DNA of 64,000 nucleotides from positions 62,001-126,000 of the forward strand of contig JAQVHQ010000003.1 in assembly GCA_028696165.1 (NCBI GenBank), read 5' to 3'. The notes under the pieces are model-generated. The model did not search any database, was not told the DNA's origin, and was given only the letters and a program-made list of their open reading frames with translations. Positions 50,355 through 58,365 of the stretch are shown here, piece by piece. How positions within the stretch are numbered: the first letter of the stretch is position 1; the number at the start of each line of letters is the position of its first letter. The DNA comes from Lachnospiraceae bacterium. Its GTDB lineage: Bacteria; Bacillota; Clostridia; Lachnospirales; Lachnospiraceae. A program made the translations under genes and the position numbers.

Positions 50355-51752
50355 GTGCTAAATATTCTAGTGGAATTATCGAAATATTTTCTGACCATTC
50401 TTATGATATTGTATACATTTTCATGCTTTACAGTATTTAAAAAGAAGTCAGAGAGAAAGAAGAAAAAAGTATTACGAAAACAGTTGTATATTATTATTGT
50501 GATGGATCTGTCTGCTTTTGCAGTTATGTATTTAAAAGCTGTGGAAATGAATATATTAATCATTTTAGGTGGACTTTTGATTTATATTACTATAGTACAG
50601 ATATTTTACCGAATTTTTTACTCTAAGGCATCTATGCTGTTAGTAAATAATATGTGTATGCTGTTAAGTATTGGATTTATCATACAGACTCGTTTAGACC
50701 GGGATATGGCTTATAAGCAGTTTTTGATTGTATGTATTGCAACTGTAATTTCGTTTTTTATTCCGGTTATTATACGAAAAATGCATTTCCTAAATAAACT
50801 GACATGGTTTTATGCCGTAGCCGGAATTCTGCTTCTTGGAGTTGTATTGGCACTTGCAGCAGTCAGTGGCGGTGCTAAGCTCTTTATAAGTGTGGGCGGA
50901 TTTAGTTTTCAGCCTTCAGAATTGGTTAAGATTACCTATGTATTCTTTCTGGCCTGCATGCTATGGAAGAAACAGGATTTCAAAACCGTCGTAATAGCAT
51001 CTGTATTTGCAGCCATTCATGTGTTGATTCTGGTTGCATCTACAGACTTGGGTACCTCTCTGGTATTCTTTATTACTTATATCTGTGTTGTGTACGTAGC
51101 GACGCAGAAACCTGTCTATGCCATAGCAGGATTAGGGGGCGGATGTATCGCAGCAGTGGGTGCTTATTTTGTATTTGGTCATGTGCGTAATCGAGTGGTT
51201 GCCTGGAGAGATCCATTTTCAGTTTATAATACCAGCGGTTACCAAATCGTTCAGTCCCTGTTTGCCATAGGAACCGGAGGCTGGTTTGGGATGGGATTGT
51301 TTCAGGGTTCACCACAGACAATTCCGGTAGCTAAAGAAGATTTCGTGTTTGCGGCTATTTGTGAGGAGTTGGGCGGAATCTATGCAGTATGTATGATTCT
51401 TGTGTGCATGAGTTTATTCATCATGATATTGAATATATCCATGCAGCTAAAAAACAGATTTTATAAACTGCTTGCACTTGGATTTGGAACTGAATATGCA
51501 TTTCAGGTATTTTTAACCATAGGCGGAACCAGTAAATTTATCCCGATGACAGGTATTACCTTGCCTTTGGTTAGTTATGGAGGAAGTTCTATCCTTTGTA
51601 CCATCCTTATGTTGGCTATTATACAGGGATTATATATACTAAGAGAAGACGAAGGTGACAAGATTGAAAAAGAAAGACAGGAACAACAGGAACGACAGGC
51701 GAGACAGGTTCAGCACACAAGGGAGTACGAGATACCAAGAACCCGCAGATGA
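50355..51752 (+). CDS. FtsW/RodA/SpoVE-family peptidoglycan glycosyltransferase
   Basis: 465 residues with a GTG start at 50355, 8 bases after the U32 stop. About ten transmembrane helices. SEDS landmarks: ISVGGFSFQPSELVKI (near residue 183), ASTDLGTSLVFF (near 223), VARDPF-like WRDPFSVYNTSGYQIVQSL and KEDFVFAAICEELG (near 330). The C-terminal tail is highly charged (E/R/Q-rich) and its coding sequence overlaps the next gene by 98 bases. It polymerises glycan strands together with the following class B PBP. Confidence 0.93.
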   Translation: MLNILVELSKYFLTILMILYTFSCFTVFKKKSERKKKKVLRKQLYIIIVMDLSAFAVMYLKAVEMNILIILGGLLIYITIVQIFYRIFYSKASMLLVNNMCMLLSIGFIIQTRLDRDMAYKQFLIVCIATVISFFIPVIIRKMHFLNKLTWFYAVAGILLLGVVLALAAVSGGAKLFISVGGFSFQPSELVKITYVFFLACMLWKKQDFKTVVIASVFAAIHVLILVASTDLGTSLVFFITYICVVYVATQKPVYAIAGLGGGCIAAVGAYFVFGHVRNRVVAWRDPFSVYNTSGYQIVQSLFAIGTGGWFGMGLFQGSPQTIPVAKEDFVFAAICEELGGIYAVCMILVCMSLFIMILNISMQLKNRFYKLLALGFGTEYAFQVFLTIGGTSKFIPMTGITLPLVSYGGSSILCTILMLAIIQGLYILREDEGDKIEKERQEQQERQARQVQHTREYEIPRTRR

Positions 51753-53226
51753 TTCCTATTATGAAGATGAGTTTTATGAAAATAGCAATGGACAGGAAGA
51801 TGTTAAGAAGAAAAAAAGAGGCGGAAAAGAATATGCAATTATCGCCTATGTGTTTGTTGCAATTTTTATTTCTCTCATAGGATGGATGGTATATTTTAAT
51901 GTATACCGCAGTGCAGAATTTATCAATAGTCCTTATAACAAAAGACAAAATACTTTTGCTGACAGAGTAGTTCGTGGAGACCTTTTGTCCAGTGATGGAG
52001 AAGTACTGGCAACAACTCAGGTTGATGAAGAAGGTAATGAGACAAGGGTATATCCTTATGAAAATATGTTTGCCCATGTTATAGGATATGCTTCAAATGG
52101 GAAAAGCGGACTGGAATCAGAAGCAAACTTCCAGCTGCTTACTTCCCATGATTTTATTCTCACAAGAATCACCAATGAAATCAGAGAAGAAAAGAATCTT
52201 GGTGACAATGTAGTTACCACACTGGATTCCAGACTTCAGAGTGCAGCCTATTCGGCTCTGGGAGATTATAACGGTGCAGTAGTGGTGTTAGAACCAAGCA
52301 CAGGAAAAGTTCTGGCTATGGTAAGTAAACCAACTTTTAACCCCAATACCATCGAAAGTGACTGGGATTCTATCGTAAGTGATGATTCCAACAGTGTACT
52401 TGTCAATCGTGTTACCCAGGGTTTATATCCCCCTGGCTCAACATTCAAAATTGTTACAACACTGGCTTATCTGCGGGAACATGGCAGTTTGGATGGATTT
52501 TCTTACGATTGCAGCGGTACTATTCAGCCAGTTGATGGTAATCTGATACACTGTTATGATTCTATCTCCCACGGAGCAGAGGATCTTCCGCTTGCATTTG
52601 AAAACTCTTGCAACTGTGCTTTTTGCCAGATTGGTTTAGAATTGGGACACAGTCGTTTAAACGAGACGGCCAATGATTTGATGTTTAATTCAAAACTTCC
52701 GTTAGATATCACATATAATCAGAGCCAGTTTAATCTGAAAAAAGATTCAGGTGATGCTTATACTATGTTGACTTCCATTGGACAGGGTGATACTTTGGTA
52801 ACCCCTATGCATATGGCAATGATTGTAAGTTCCATCGCTAATGGCGGAACTTTAATGAAACCATACCTGATAGACCATGTGGAAAATGTAAATGGAGACC
52901 AGGTATCAAAAGAAATGCCGGATTCTTATAAAAAGCTGATGACTTCTCAGGAAGCAGCAACGTTGTCAGGCCTTATGGAACAGGTAGTGACGAATGGTAC
53001 CGCAAGCGGATTGGCTGGACAGGGCTATACGGCTGCAGGAAAGACGGGATCGGCTGAATACTATGTGGGTGATGAGATGCATACACATAGCTGGTTTGTA
53101 GGCTTTTCAAATGTTGAAAATCCAGACCTGGTCGTTGCTGTAATCGCAGAGGGTGCCGGTACCGGCAGTTCTGTTGCGGTTCCAATTGCCCGGGATATCT
53201 TTAATACCTATTATTCCTATTCATAA
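51655..53226 (+). CDS. Class B penicillin-binding protein (PbpA-like transpeptidase)
   Basis: About 523 residues. The start is a GTG at 51655 or, better spaced from AAGGTG, a TTG at 51664; no ATG exists before the membrane helix. The N-terminus is basic and acidic by turns and lies in a second frame inside the FtsW-like gene, followed by one transmembrane helix (about residues 65-85), a dimerisation region and the transpeptidase domain: SxxK in YPPGSTFKIV (near 268), SCN in FENSCNCAF (near 318) and KTG in AAGKTGSAEY (near 465). It cross-links peptidoglycan outside the membrane as partner of the SEDS protein. Short length and missing large N-terminal domain match PbpA of the RodA-PbpA pair type. 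Confidence 0.92.
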   Translation: MTRLKKKDRNNRNDRRDRFSTQGSTRYQEPADDSYYEDEFYENSNGQEDVKKKKRGGKEYAIIAYVFVAIFISLIGWMVYFNVYRSAEFINSPYNKRQNTFADRVVRGDLLSSDGEVLATTQVDEEGNETRVYPYENMFAHVIGYASNGKSGLESEANFQLLTSHDFILTRITNEIREEKNLGDNVVTTLDSRLQSAAYSALGDYNGAVVVLEPSTGKVLAMVSKPTFNPNTIESDWDSIVSDDSNSVLVNRVTQGLYPPGSTFKIVTTLAYLREHGSLDGFSYDCSGTIQPVDGNLIHCYDSISHGAEDLPLAFENSCNCAFCQIGLELGHSRLNETANDLMFNSKLPLDITYNQSQFNLKKDSGDAYTMLTSIGQGDTLVTPMHMAMIVSSIANGGTLMKPYLIDHVENVNGDQVSKEMPDSYKKLMTSQEAATLSGLMEQVVTNGTASGLAGQGYTAAGKTGSAEYYVGDEMHTHSWFVGFSNVENPDLVVAVIAEGAGTGSSVAVPIARDIFNTYYSYS

Positions 53227-53229
53227 TAC

Positions 53230-53258
53230 TTGCGCGAAGAATTCAAAAGAGTTATACT
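53230..53258 (+). promoter_or_regulatory. Putative SigA promoter for the NUDIX gene
   Basis: TTGCGC (53230-53235), 17-base spacer, TATACT (53253-53258), 4 bases after the PBP stop codon begins the -35. Confidence 0.6.
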
Positions 53259-53301
53259 AGAGTATATTTAGATTAAATTACCCATATCAGGAGGCATTGC
53301 A

Positions 53302-53754
53302 ATGATTGAAGCAACCAGCTGTGGTGGGGTAGTGATTTTTCGTGGCAAGATTCTGACTTTGTACAAGTCCTACAAGAACCGGTATGATGGCTGGGTACTG
53401 CCAAAGGGTACGGTAGAACCTGGGGAAGATTTTAAGGATACTGCACTAAGGGAAGTCTGGGAAGAAGCAAATGTACATGCTTCTATTATAAAATATATTG
53501 GAAAAAGCCAGTATCATTTTACTATACCAGATGATACCGTAACGAAAGATGTACACTGGTATCTTATGATGGCAGACAGTTATCACAGCAAACCCCAACG
53601 AGAAGAATATTTTATTGATTCCGGCTATTATAAATATCATGAAGCATATTATCTGCTGAAGTTTTCCAATGAGCGGCAGATACTGGAAACTGCATATCAG
53701 GAATATCTGGATTTGAAAAAGAGAAATTTATGGGGCAATCACAAGTATTATTAA
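53302..53754 (+). CDS. NUDIX hydrolase
   Basis: 150 residues. NUDIX box GTVEPGEDFKDTALREVWEE (residues about 36-55), with Gly-x5-Glu-x7-Arg-Glu-x2-Glu-Glu in place. N-terminal SCGGVVIFRGKILTLYKSYKNRYDGWVLPKG matches Ap4A hydrolase/MutT-like members, split here around residues 5-36. It hydrolyses a nucleoside diphosphate linked to X; substrate unknown. A weak hairpin (about 53734-53764) overlaps the stop codon and may end transcription. Confidence 0.88.
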   Translation: MIEATSCGGVVIFRGKILTLYKSYKNRYDGWVLPKGTVEPGEDFKDTALREVWEEANVHASIIKYIGKSQYHFTIPDDTVTKDVHWYLMMADSYHSKPQREEYFIDSGYYKYHEAYYLLKFSNERQILETAYQEYLDLKKRNLWGNHKYY

Positions 53755-53799
53755 TGTGATTACCCTTTCTTCTCATTTTATAGGAGCAAAGTATAATTT

Positions 53800-54156
53800 A
53801 TGAAATTAATATGGCAGAAAAATTTATATGTTGGTGAATCTCTGGTGGGAAAAGAAAAAAAATACAAATCGAAGATTAATCGAGGCTGTGGAGTGATTGA
53901 TATCTATCTGTTGACACTTCCCCATAATGAAGAAAATCAGCTGGAAATTATATCTGCAAATCAATTACTTCAAAAAGTTCTTCGAAGACGTTGTCCCAGG
54001 ATTATAGGTATGACAAGGGGATATGATGAAGCACTGGATATGCTGGTAATGCTGGCATCTAAGGTTTATGCTGATACGGGTGCTTTGGACATCAAATCCT
54101 ATTTGAACAGACAAGAAGTAAATACGCATAAAATCTTGAAAAGTACAGGAGAATAG
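53800..54156 (+). CDS. Unrecognised conserved-looking protein
   Basis: 118 residues, basic, soluble, no signal peptide or membrane segment. I do not recognise it. Visible pieces are an N-terminal WQKNLYVGESL, RGCGVIDIYLLTLP, LEIISANQLLQKVLRRRCPRIIG (helix-like) and a hydrophobic LDMLVMLASKVYADTG. The ATG of the DUF2953 gene starts immediately after its TAG stop, so the two are translated together. With DUF2953 and gerW following, a sporulation or envelope role is possible but not shown. The start is preceded by AGGAGCAAAG. Confidence 0.65.
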   Translation: MKLIWQKNLYVGESLVGKEKKYKSKINRGCGVIDIYLLTLPHNEENQLEIISANQLLQKVLRRRCPRIIGMTRGYDEALDMLVMLASKVYADTGALDIKSYLNRQEVNTHKILKSTGE

Positions 54157-55152
54157 ATGATAGGAATCATATTAGGAATTCTGAAAGTAATAGGTATTGT
54201 TCTGCTGATTCTTTTGGGATTAATTCTATTACTTTTGTCAGCCGTTTTATTCGCACCAGTCAGATACGGACTATATGCAGATAAAGAGGACAAAGATATT
54301 CATGCAGATGCAAAAGTATTCTGGCTGCTGGGTATTATCTATGGAAGTGTTAAATATACTGGTGGGAAAGATTATAAGATTTCCATACGTATATTTGGAA
54401 TAGATTTGATGAAAGTACAGGATTTTTTCAAAAAAAGAAAAACCGGAAAAAAACCAAGTTTTAAGAATGATTCAGTTGTAATGCAGGAAATAGAAGAAAA
54501 ACCTGCCAGGATTCTGATTGAAGAAAAACAAGATCAAAAAGCAACTGAGGAATTGGAATCATCAGTAAAAAAAACGCGGCAAGAAAAAGAAATAGTTAAA
54601 GAAATAGTTAAAGGAAAAGTTAAAGAAAAAGTTAAAGAAGAACAAAAAACTGATTTTGGAAAGTTGTTCAAAAAGACATGGGGTAAGATAAAAAATGCAG
54701 TTACTTTCATAGTGCATCTTCCAAAACGTATAAAAGAAAAAGTTTTAAGCTTAAAAAAGGCAGTAAAAAAAAGGATTGAAAAGCCCAGGGAAGCTATAGC
54801 ATTTATAAAATCAGAGGAATTTCAAGGTGCTTATGCTTGTGCAAAAGCGAAGATAAAAGCACTGTTAAAACATATTCTTCCACGGAAAGTGAAGGGAGAG
54901 TTAGCGTTTGGATTTGAGGATCCTTCTATTACGGGTCAGATATTAGGTGCAGCAGCTATGCTGTATCCTATATACGGAAAAAGCATTTCTTTGTATCCGG
55001 ATTTTACCGGGAACAGATTAGAAGGATATATAAAGTTAAAAGGACATATTCGAGTATGCGTAATACTCAAGCTTGCTTGGGAATTATATAGAGACCAAAA
55101 TATCAAGGCAATGCGAAAAGCATATACAAGGAGGAATAAAAATGGCAGATAA
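54157..55152 (+). CDS. DUF2953 membrane protein (YtfI-like)
   Basis: 331 residues. One strong N-terminal transmembrane segment (about 4-32), followed by a DUF2953-type region, a very Lys/Glu-rich low-complexity part (about 125-165, with repeats such as KEIVKGKVKEKVKEE) and a C-terminal domain ending in LAWELYRDQN. In Bacillus the same pair ytfI (DUF2953) and ytfJ (gerW) lie together, matching the gerW gene that overlaps its end by 11 bases here. It is thought to be sporulation-related; function not known. Confidence 0.82.
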   Translation: MIGIILGILKVIGIVLLILLGLILLLLSAVLFAPVRYGLYADKEDKDIHADAKVFWLLGIIYGSVKYTGGKDYKISIRIFGIDLMKVQDFFKKRKTGKKPSFKNDSVVMQEIEEKPARILIEEKQDQKATEELESSVKKTRQEKEIVKEIVKGKVKEKVKEEQKTDFGKLFKKTWGKIKNAVTFIVHLPKRIKEKVLSLKKAVKKRIEKPREAIAFIKSEEFQGAYACAKAKIKALLKHILPRKVKGELAFGFEDPSITGQILGAAAMLYPIYGKSISLYPDFTGNRLEGYIKLKGHIRVCVILKLAWELYRDQNIKAMRKAYTRRNKNGR

Positions 55153-55561
55153 TAGTTTTCAGAATACGGTGGAATCTTTATTCAAAGGAATGGACAGCTT
55201 TATTACAACAAAAACTGTAGTAGGTGAGGCTATTCATGTGGGAGATACCATTATATTACCATTAGTAGATGTGAATTTTGGTGTAGCTGCCGGTGCATTC
55301 TCAGAAGATAAAAAGAACAATGGTGCTGGTGGAATGGGCGGTAAGGTTACTCCTGCTGCAGTTTTAGTGATTTCTAATGGAACTACTAAACTGGTTAATA
55401 TTAAAAATCAGGATGGACTTACCAAGATTTTAGACATGGTCCCGGATTTTGTAAATAAATTCACCAATAAGGACGTCAATGTTACAGTAGATGATACCAT
55501 CATCAATGAAGCAAAAGCAGCAGCAGAAAATGTTGTAAAAGAGGAAGAATCAGAAGCATAG
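55142..55561 (+). CDS. gerW: GerW family sporulation protein (YtfJ)
   Basis: 139 residues from ATG 55142, following AAGGAGG at 55128-55134 and overlapping the end of the DUF2953 gene. GerW/YtfJ hallmarks: FKGMDSFITTKTVVGEAI, a glycine-rich GGMGGKVTPAAVLVISNG (near residue 60-80) and a Lys/Asp-rich end. In Bacillus the protein is made in the forespore and helps the germination response to L-alanine. No membrane segment. Confidence 0.93.
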   Translation: MADNSFQNTVESLFKGMDSFITTKTVVGEAIHVGDTIILPLVDVNFGVAAGAFSEDKKNNGAGGMGGKVTPAAVLVISNGTTKLVNIKNQDGLTKILDMVPDFVNKFTNKDVNVTVDDTIINEAKAAAENVVKEEESEA

Positions 55562-55604
55562 CAGAAGCATATAATAAAATAAGAAGCAGGAAAGAAGACA
55601 GAAT

Positions 55605-55748
55605 ATGACCCATTTAATTGGATTTATTTTATTCTGGATTGGAACAGGGATGCTGATTGCATTGCTGTTTCCAAAATCTTTCCTGCTTTTTATGATTTCC
55701 ATCTGCCTTATGATTGTTGGATATAATCTGTTCTGCAGTTGTTCTTAA
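55605..55748 (+). CDS. Small membrane ORF, 47 residues
   Basis: ATG 55605 to TAA 55748. Almost entirely two hydrophobic helices (about residues 4-22 and 26-43) separated by a PKS turn; ends YNLFCSCS. Upstream AAAGAAGACAGAAT is only a weak ribosome binding site. It lies 43 bases after gerW and before the rpmB terminator, so it could be the last gene of the gerW operon. Two-helix topology and position support a real small protein, but the evidence is limited and I do not recognise it. Confidence 0.5.
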   Translation: MTHLIGFILFWIGTGMLIALLFPKSFLLFMISICLMIVGYNLFCSCS

Positions 55749-55796
55749 ATAAAAGAAGTAAAGAGTACAGGATAATTCATGAAAAAATCAGGACAA

Positions 55797-55830
55797 TAAA
55801 AAAAGACTGCAGTGCAGTCTATTTTTATTT
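55797..55830. terminator. Bidirectional terminator between the gerW operon and rpmB
   Basis: AGACTG (55804-55809) pairs with CAGTCT (55815-55820), flanked by an A-run on the left and T-rich sequence on the right, so it can stop transcription from both sides. Confidence 0.75.
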
Positions 55831-55837
55831 AAGTAAA

Positions 55838-56023
55838 CTATGCTCTTTCCACTTTGCCGGATTTTAAGCAAGAAGTACATACATACATCTTTTTCGCAGC
55901 TCCGTTCACCTTAACTTTTACAGATTTGATGTTAGATTTCCACATTTTATTGGATCTTCTATGTGAATGACTCACGTTGTTTCCAAAATGAGCACTCTTT
56001 TCGCAAATTGCACATTTAGCCAT
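55838..56023 (-). CDS. rpmB: 50S ribosomal protein L28
   Basis: 61 residues on the - strand, begins MAKCAICEKSAHFGNNVSHS and ends CLKSGKVERA. Two Cys pairs (CAIC near residue 4-7 and CTSC near 49-52) show the zinc-binding form of bL28. It has its own promoter and an AAGGAGG site. Confidence 0.97.
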   Translation of the reverse strand: MAKCAICEKSAHFGNNVSHSHRRSNKMWKSNIKSVKVKVNGAAKKMYVCTSCLKSGKVERA

Positions 56024-56086
56024 GATAGCACCTCCTTGACTCTGACTTTGAAGAGCTTGTTAAGATACAAACTCACAACATTGATT

Positions 56087-56115
56087 ATTTTAGCAGAAGA
56101 ATCCACATTTTGCAA
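56087..56115 (-). promoter_or_regulatory. SigA promoter for rpmB
   Basis: Reading the - strand: TTGCAA (56115-56110), 17-base spacer, TAAAAT (56092-56087), about 64 bases before the start codon. Confidence 0.7.
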
Positions 56116-56142
56116 GTAAAATTATAAAATTTTAAATTATTA

Positions 56143-56171
56143 TTTCAATTTTTGTAAAAACAGGGTATAAT
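56143..56171 (+). promoter_or_regulatory. SigA promoter for the Asp23-DAK2 pair
   Basis: TTTCAA (56143-56148), 17-base spacer, TATAAT (56166-56171), 33 bases before the gene. Confidence 0.6.
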
Positions 56172-56204
56172 ACATACATATCATTACCTATAGGAGGTGT
56201 CCAA

Positions 56205-56561
56205 ATGGGAGGACGTATGAATTCGAGTCTGGGAGAAATCATTATTGATACGGATGTAATTGCTACTTACGCCGGCAGTGTAGCAGTAGAATGCTTTGGT
56301 ATTGTCGGTATGGCAGCAGTCAGTATGAAAGATGGTCTTGTAAAAATATTAAAGCGTGACAGCTTAAAACATGGAATCACTGTCACTGTGAATGAAAATA
56401 AAATCTCCCTGGAATTTCATGTTATAGTAGCATATGGTGTCAGCATATCAGCCTTAGCTGAAAATCTTATTAGCAACGTAAAATATAAAGTAGAAGCATT
56501 TACCGGTATGGATATTGAAAAAATTAATATTCTGGTAGAGGGCGTTCGAGTAATTGATTAG
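56205..56561 (+). CDS. Asp23/Gls24 family protein (YloU-like)
   Basis: 118 residues from ATG 56205, 7 bases after AGGAGG. Typical Asp23 fold sequence: LGEIIIDTDVIATYAGSVAVECFGIVGMA (split around residues 8-36), and EFHVIVAYGVSISALAENLISNVKYKVE. The pair Asp23-like plus DAK2-domain protein (yloU-yloV) is conserved across Firmicutes. It is implicated in envelope or alkaline stress and membrane association; the direct partner may be the next gene. Confidence 0.9.
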   Translation: MGGRMNSSLGEIIIDTDVIATYAGSVAVECFGIVGMAAVSMKDGLVKILKRDSLKHGITVTVNENKISLEFHVIVAYGVSISALAENLISNVKYKVEAFTGMDIEKINILVEGVRVID

Positions 56562-56578
56562 TTTAGGAGGATATGGTT

Positions 56579-58234
56579 TTGAATACAAATACGATAGACG
56601 CTGTGATGCTGTCAAAGATGTTCCTGGCAGGGGCGAAAAATCTGGAAGCAAAAAAGGAATGGATTAATGAACTGAATGTATTTCCGGTTCCTGATGGAGA
56701 TACAGGAACGAACATGACACTTACAATTATGTCTGCAGCAAAAGAAGTTACTCAGTTAGAAGAGATGGAGATGCCTGTGTTAGCAAAGGCTATTTCATCA
56801 GGTTCTCTGCGTGGAGCCCGCGGTAATTCGGGAGTTATTTTATCTCAGTTATTACGTGGATTTACAAAGGGAATTACGGATTATAAGAAATTAGACGCAA
56901 TTTCAATCGTCATGGCTATGGAAAAGGCTGTAGAGACAGCTTACAAAGCCGTTATGAAGCCCAAAGAGGGAACTATACTTACCGTAGCAAAAGGTGCCTC
57001 TCAAAAAGCTATGGAACTTGCAGAAGATGCAGAAGATTTAACATCATTTTTTCAGGAAATTGTAAAATATGCGGAATATGTATTGAGTAAGACACCTGAT
57101 ATGTTGCCTGTATTAAAAGAAGCAGGGGTAGTAGATTCCGGTGGACAGGGATTAGTTGAAGTACTGCATGGTGCATTAGATGCTTTTGAAGGAAAAGAAA
57201 TTGACTATACTATTACCGGAGCAAGTGCATCTGCGGCAGTAAAGATTAGTACACAGACAGAATCAGAGATTAAGTTTGGATATTGCACCGAATTTATTAT
57301 TATGCTGGACAAAGAGTTTCCGGAATCAGAAGAAGTAAAGTTTAAAGATTTTCTGTCTTCCATTGGAGATTCTATTGTATGTGTGGCAGATGATGAGATT
57401 GTCAAAGTACATGTTCATACTAATGATCCGGGCCTTGCTATTCAGAAAGCACTGACTTACGGTGCATTGTCCCGTATGAAGATAGATAATATGCGTGAAG
57501 AACATGAAGAAAAATTAATTAAAGATGCAGAAAAATTAGCTGCTATGGAGCAGGAAAAGAGTAAAGTGCCCGCAAAAGAAGTTGGATTTATAGCAGTTTC
57601 CATTGGCGAAGGTATGGGCAAGATTTTCACAGAATTAGGTGTTGATTATCTGATTGAAGGCGGACAGACCATGAATCCAAGTACGGAAGATATGCTAAAT
57701 GCCATTGAACAGGTTAATGCCAAATCTGTATTTATCCTGCCAAATAATAAAAACATCATTCTTGCAGCAAATCAGGCGCAGAGTCTGGTAAATGACAAGG
57801 ATATATATGTAATCCCGACAAAAACAGTACCACAGGGGATTGCAGCAGTTATTAATTATGTTCCGGAAAAAACTGTTTTACAGAATGAGCAGAACATGAT
57901 GGAAGAAATCAAACTTGTGAAAACAGGACAGGTTACTTATGCCGTAAGAGATACTCATATTGATGACAAAGAGATTCATCAGGGTGATATTATGGGCATT
58001 GGAGATAAAGGTATTCTTACTGTAGGTAAAGATGTCATGGATGTAACAAAAGAGATGATTGGCTGCATGGTAGATGATGATTCTGAGCTAATCAGTCTAT
58101 ATTATGGCGAAGATATGACACAGGAAGCGGCCGAAGCACTTGGTGAAGCAGTTGAAGAATTGTATCCTGATTGTGATGTGGAAGTGAATTATGGCGGACA
58201 GCCGATTTATTATTGTATTGTATCTGTAGAATAA
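56579..58234 (+). CDS. DAK2 domain fatty acid kinase FakA-like protein (YloV)
   Basis: 551 residues from a TTG start at 56579, which has AGGAGG 8 bases upstream; the in-frame ATG 56573 is only 2 bases from that site. Homologues begin with the same NTNTIDA stretch. The DAK2 (DhaL-like) kinase domain has ELNVFPVPDGDTGTNMT (near residue 33) with the metal-binding Asp residues, and SGSLRGARGNSGVILSQLL (near 75); the C-terminus is a DegV-like DUF1949/EDD-type domain. FakA with FakB phosphorylates exogenous fatty acids; no fakB lies here. Confidence 0.9.
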   Translation: MNTNTIDAVMLSKMFLAGAKNLEAKKEWINELNVFPVPDGDTGTNMTLTIMSAAKEVTQLEEMEMPVLAKAISSGSLRGARGNSGVILSQLLRGFTKGITDYKKLDAISIVMAMEKAVETAYKAVMKPKEGTILTVAKGASQKAMELAEDAEDLTSFFQEIVKYAEYVLSKTPDMLPVLKEAGVVDSGGQGLVEVLHGALDAFEGKEIDYTITGASASAAVKISTQTESEIKFGYCTEFIIMLDKEFPESEEVKFKDFLSSIGDSIVCVADDEIVKVHVHTNDPGLAIQKALTYGALSRMKIDNMREEHEEKLIKDAEKLAAMEQEKSKVPAKEVGFIAVSIGEGMGKIFTELGVDYLIEGGQTMNPSTEDMLNAIEQVNAKSVFILPNNKNIILAANQAQSLVNDKDIYVIPTKTVPQGIAAVINYVPEKTVLQNEQNMMEEIKLVKTGQVTYAVRDTHIDDKEIHQGDIMGIGDKGILTVGKDVMDVTKEMIGCMVDDDSELISLYYGEDMTQEAAEALGEAVEELYPDCDVEVNYGGQPIYYCIVSVE

Positions 58235-58259
58235 CAGAACTTTATAAAAATAAACGCCG

Positions 58260-58316
58260 AAAAAAATATTGATATATTGATGTACTGGAAAGTATAAGAT
58301 GTATCAATATTTTTTT
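58260..58316 (+). terminator. Terminator between the DAK2 gene and recG
   Basis: The 15-base arm AAAAAAATATTGATA (58260-58274) is perfectly complementary to 58302-58316, with a 27-base loop that contains a small TACT/AGTA hairpin (58283-58294). Ends in seven T. Confidence 0.8.
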
Positions 58317-58365
58317 GCCAAAACATGATATATATATTCATCGGGAAGGAGGCAGACTTAAATAT

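Noticed and set aside
51655..51752. Frameshift or broken gene at the SEDS/PBP junction
   Set aside because: Both proteins are complete with all motifs; the overlap falls in charged tails and a start codon for the PBP exists.
54540..54660. Tandem repeat GTTAAAGAAA-like in the DUF2953 gene
   Set aside because: It is low-complexity coding for Lys/Glu/Val in frame, not an independent repeat element.
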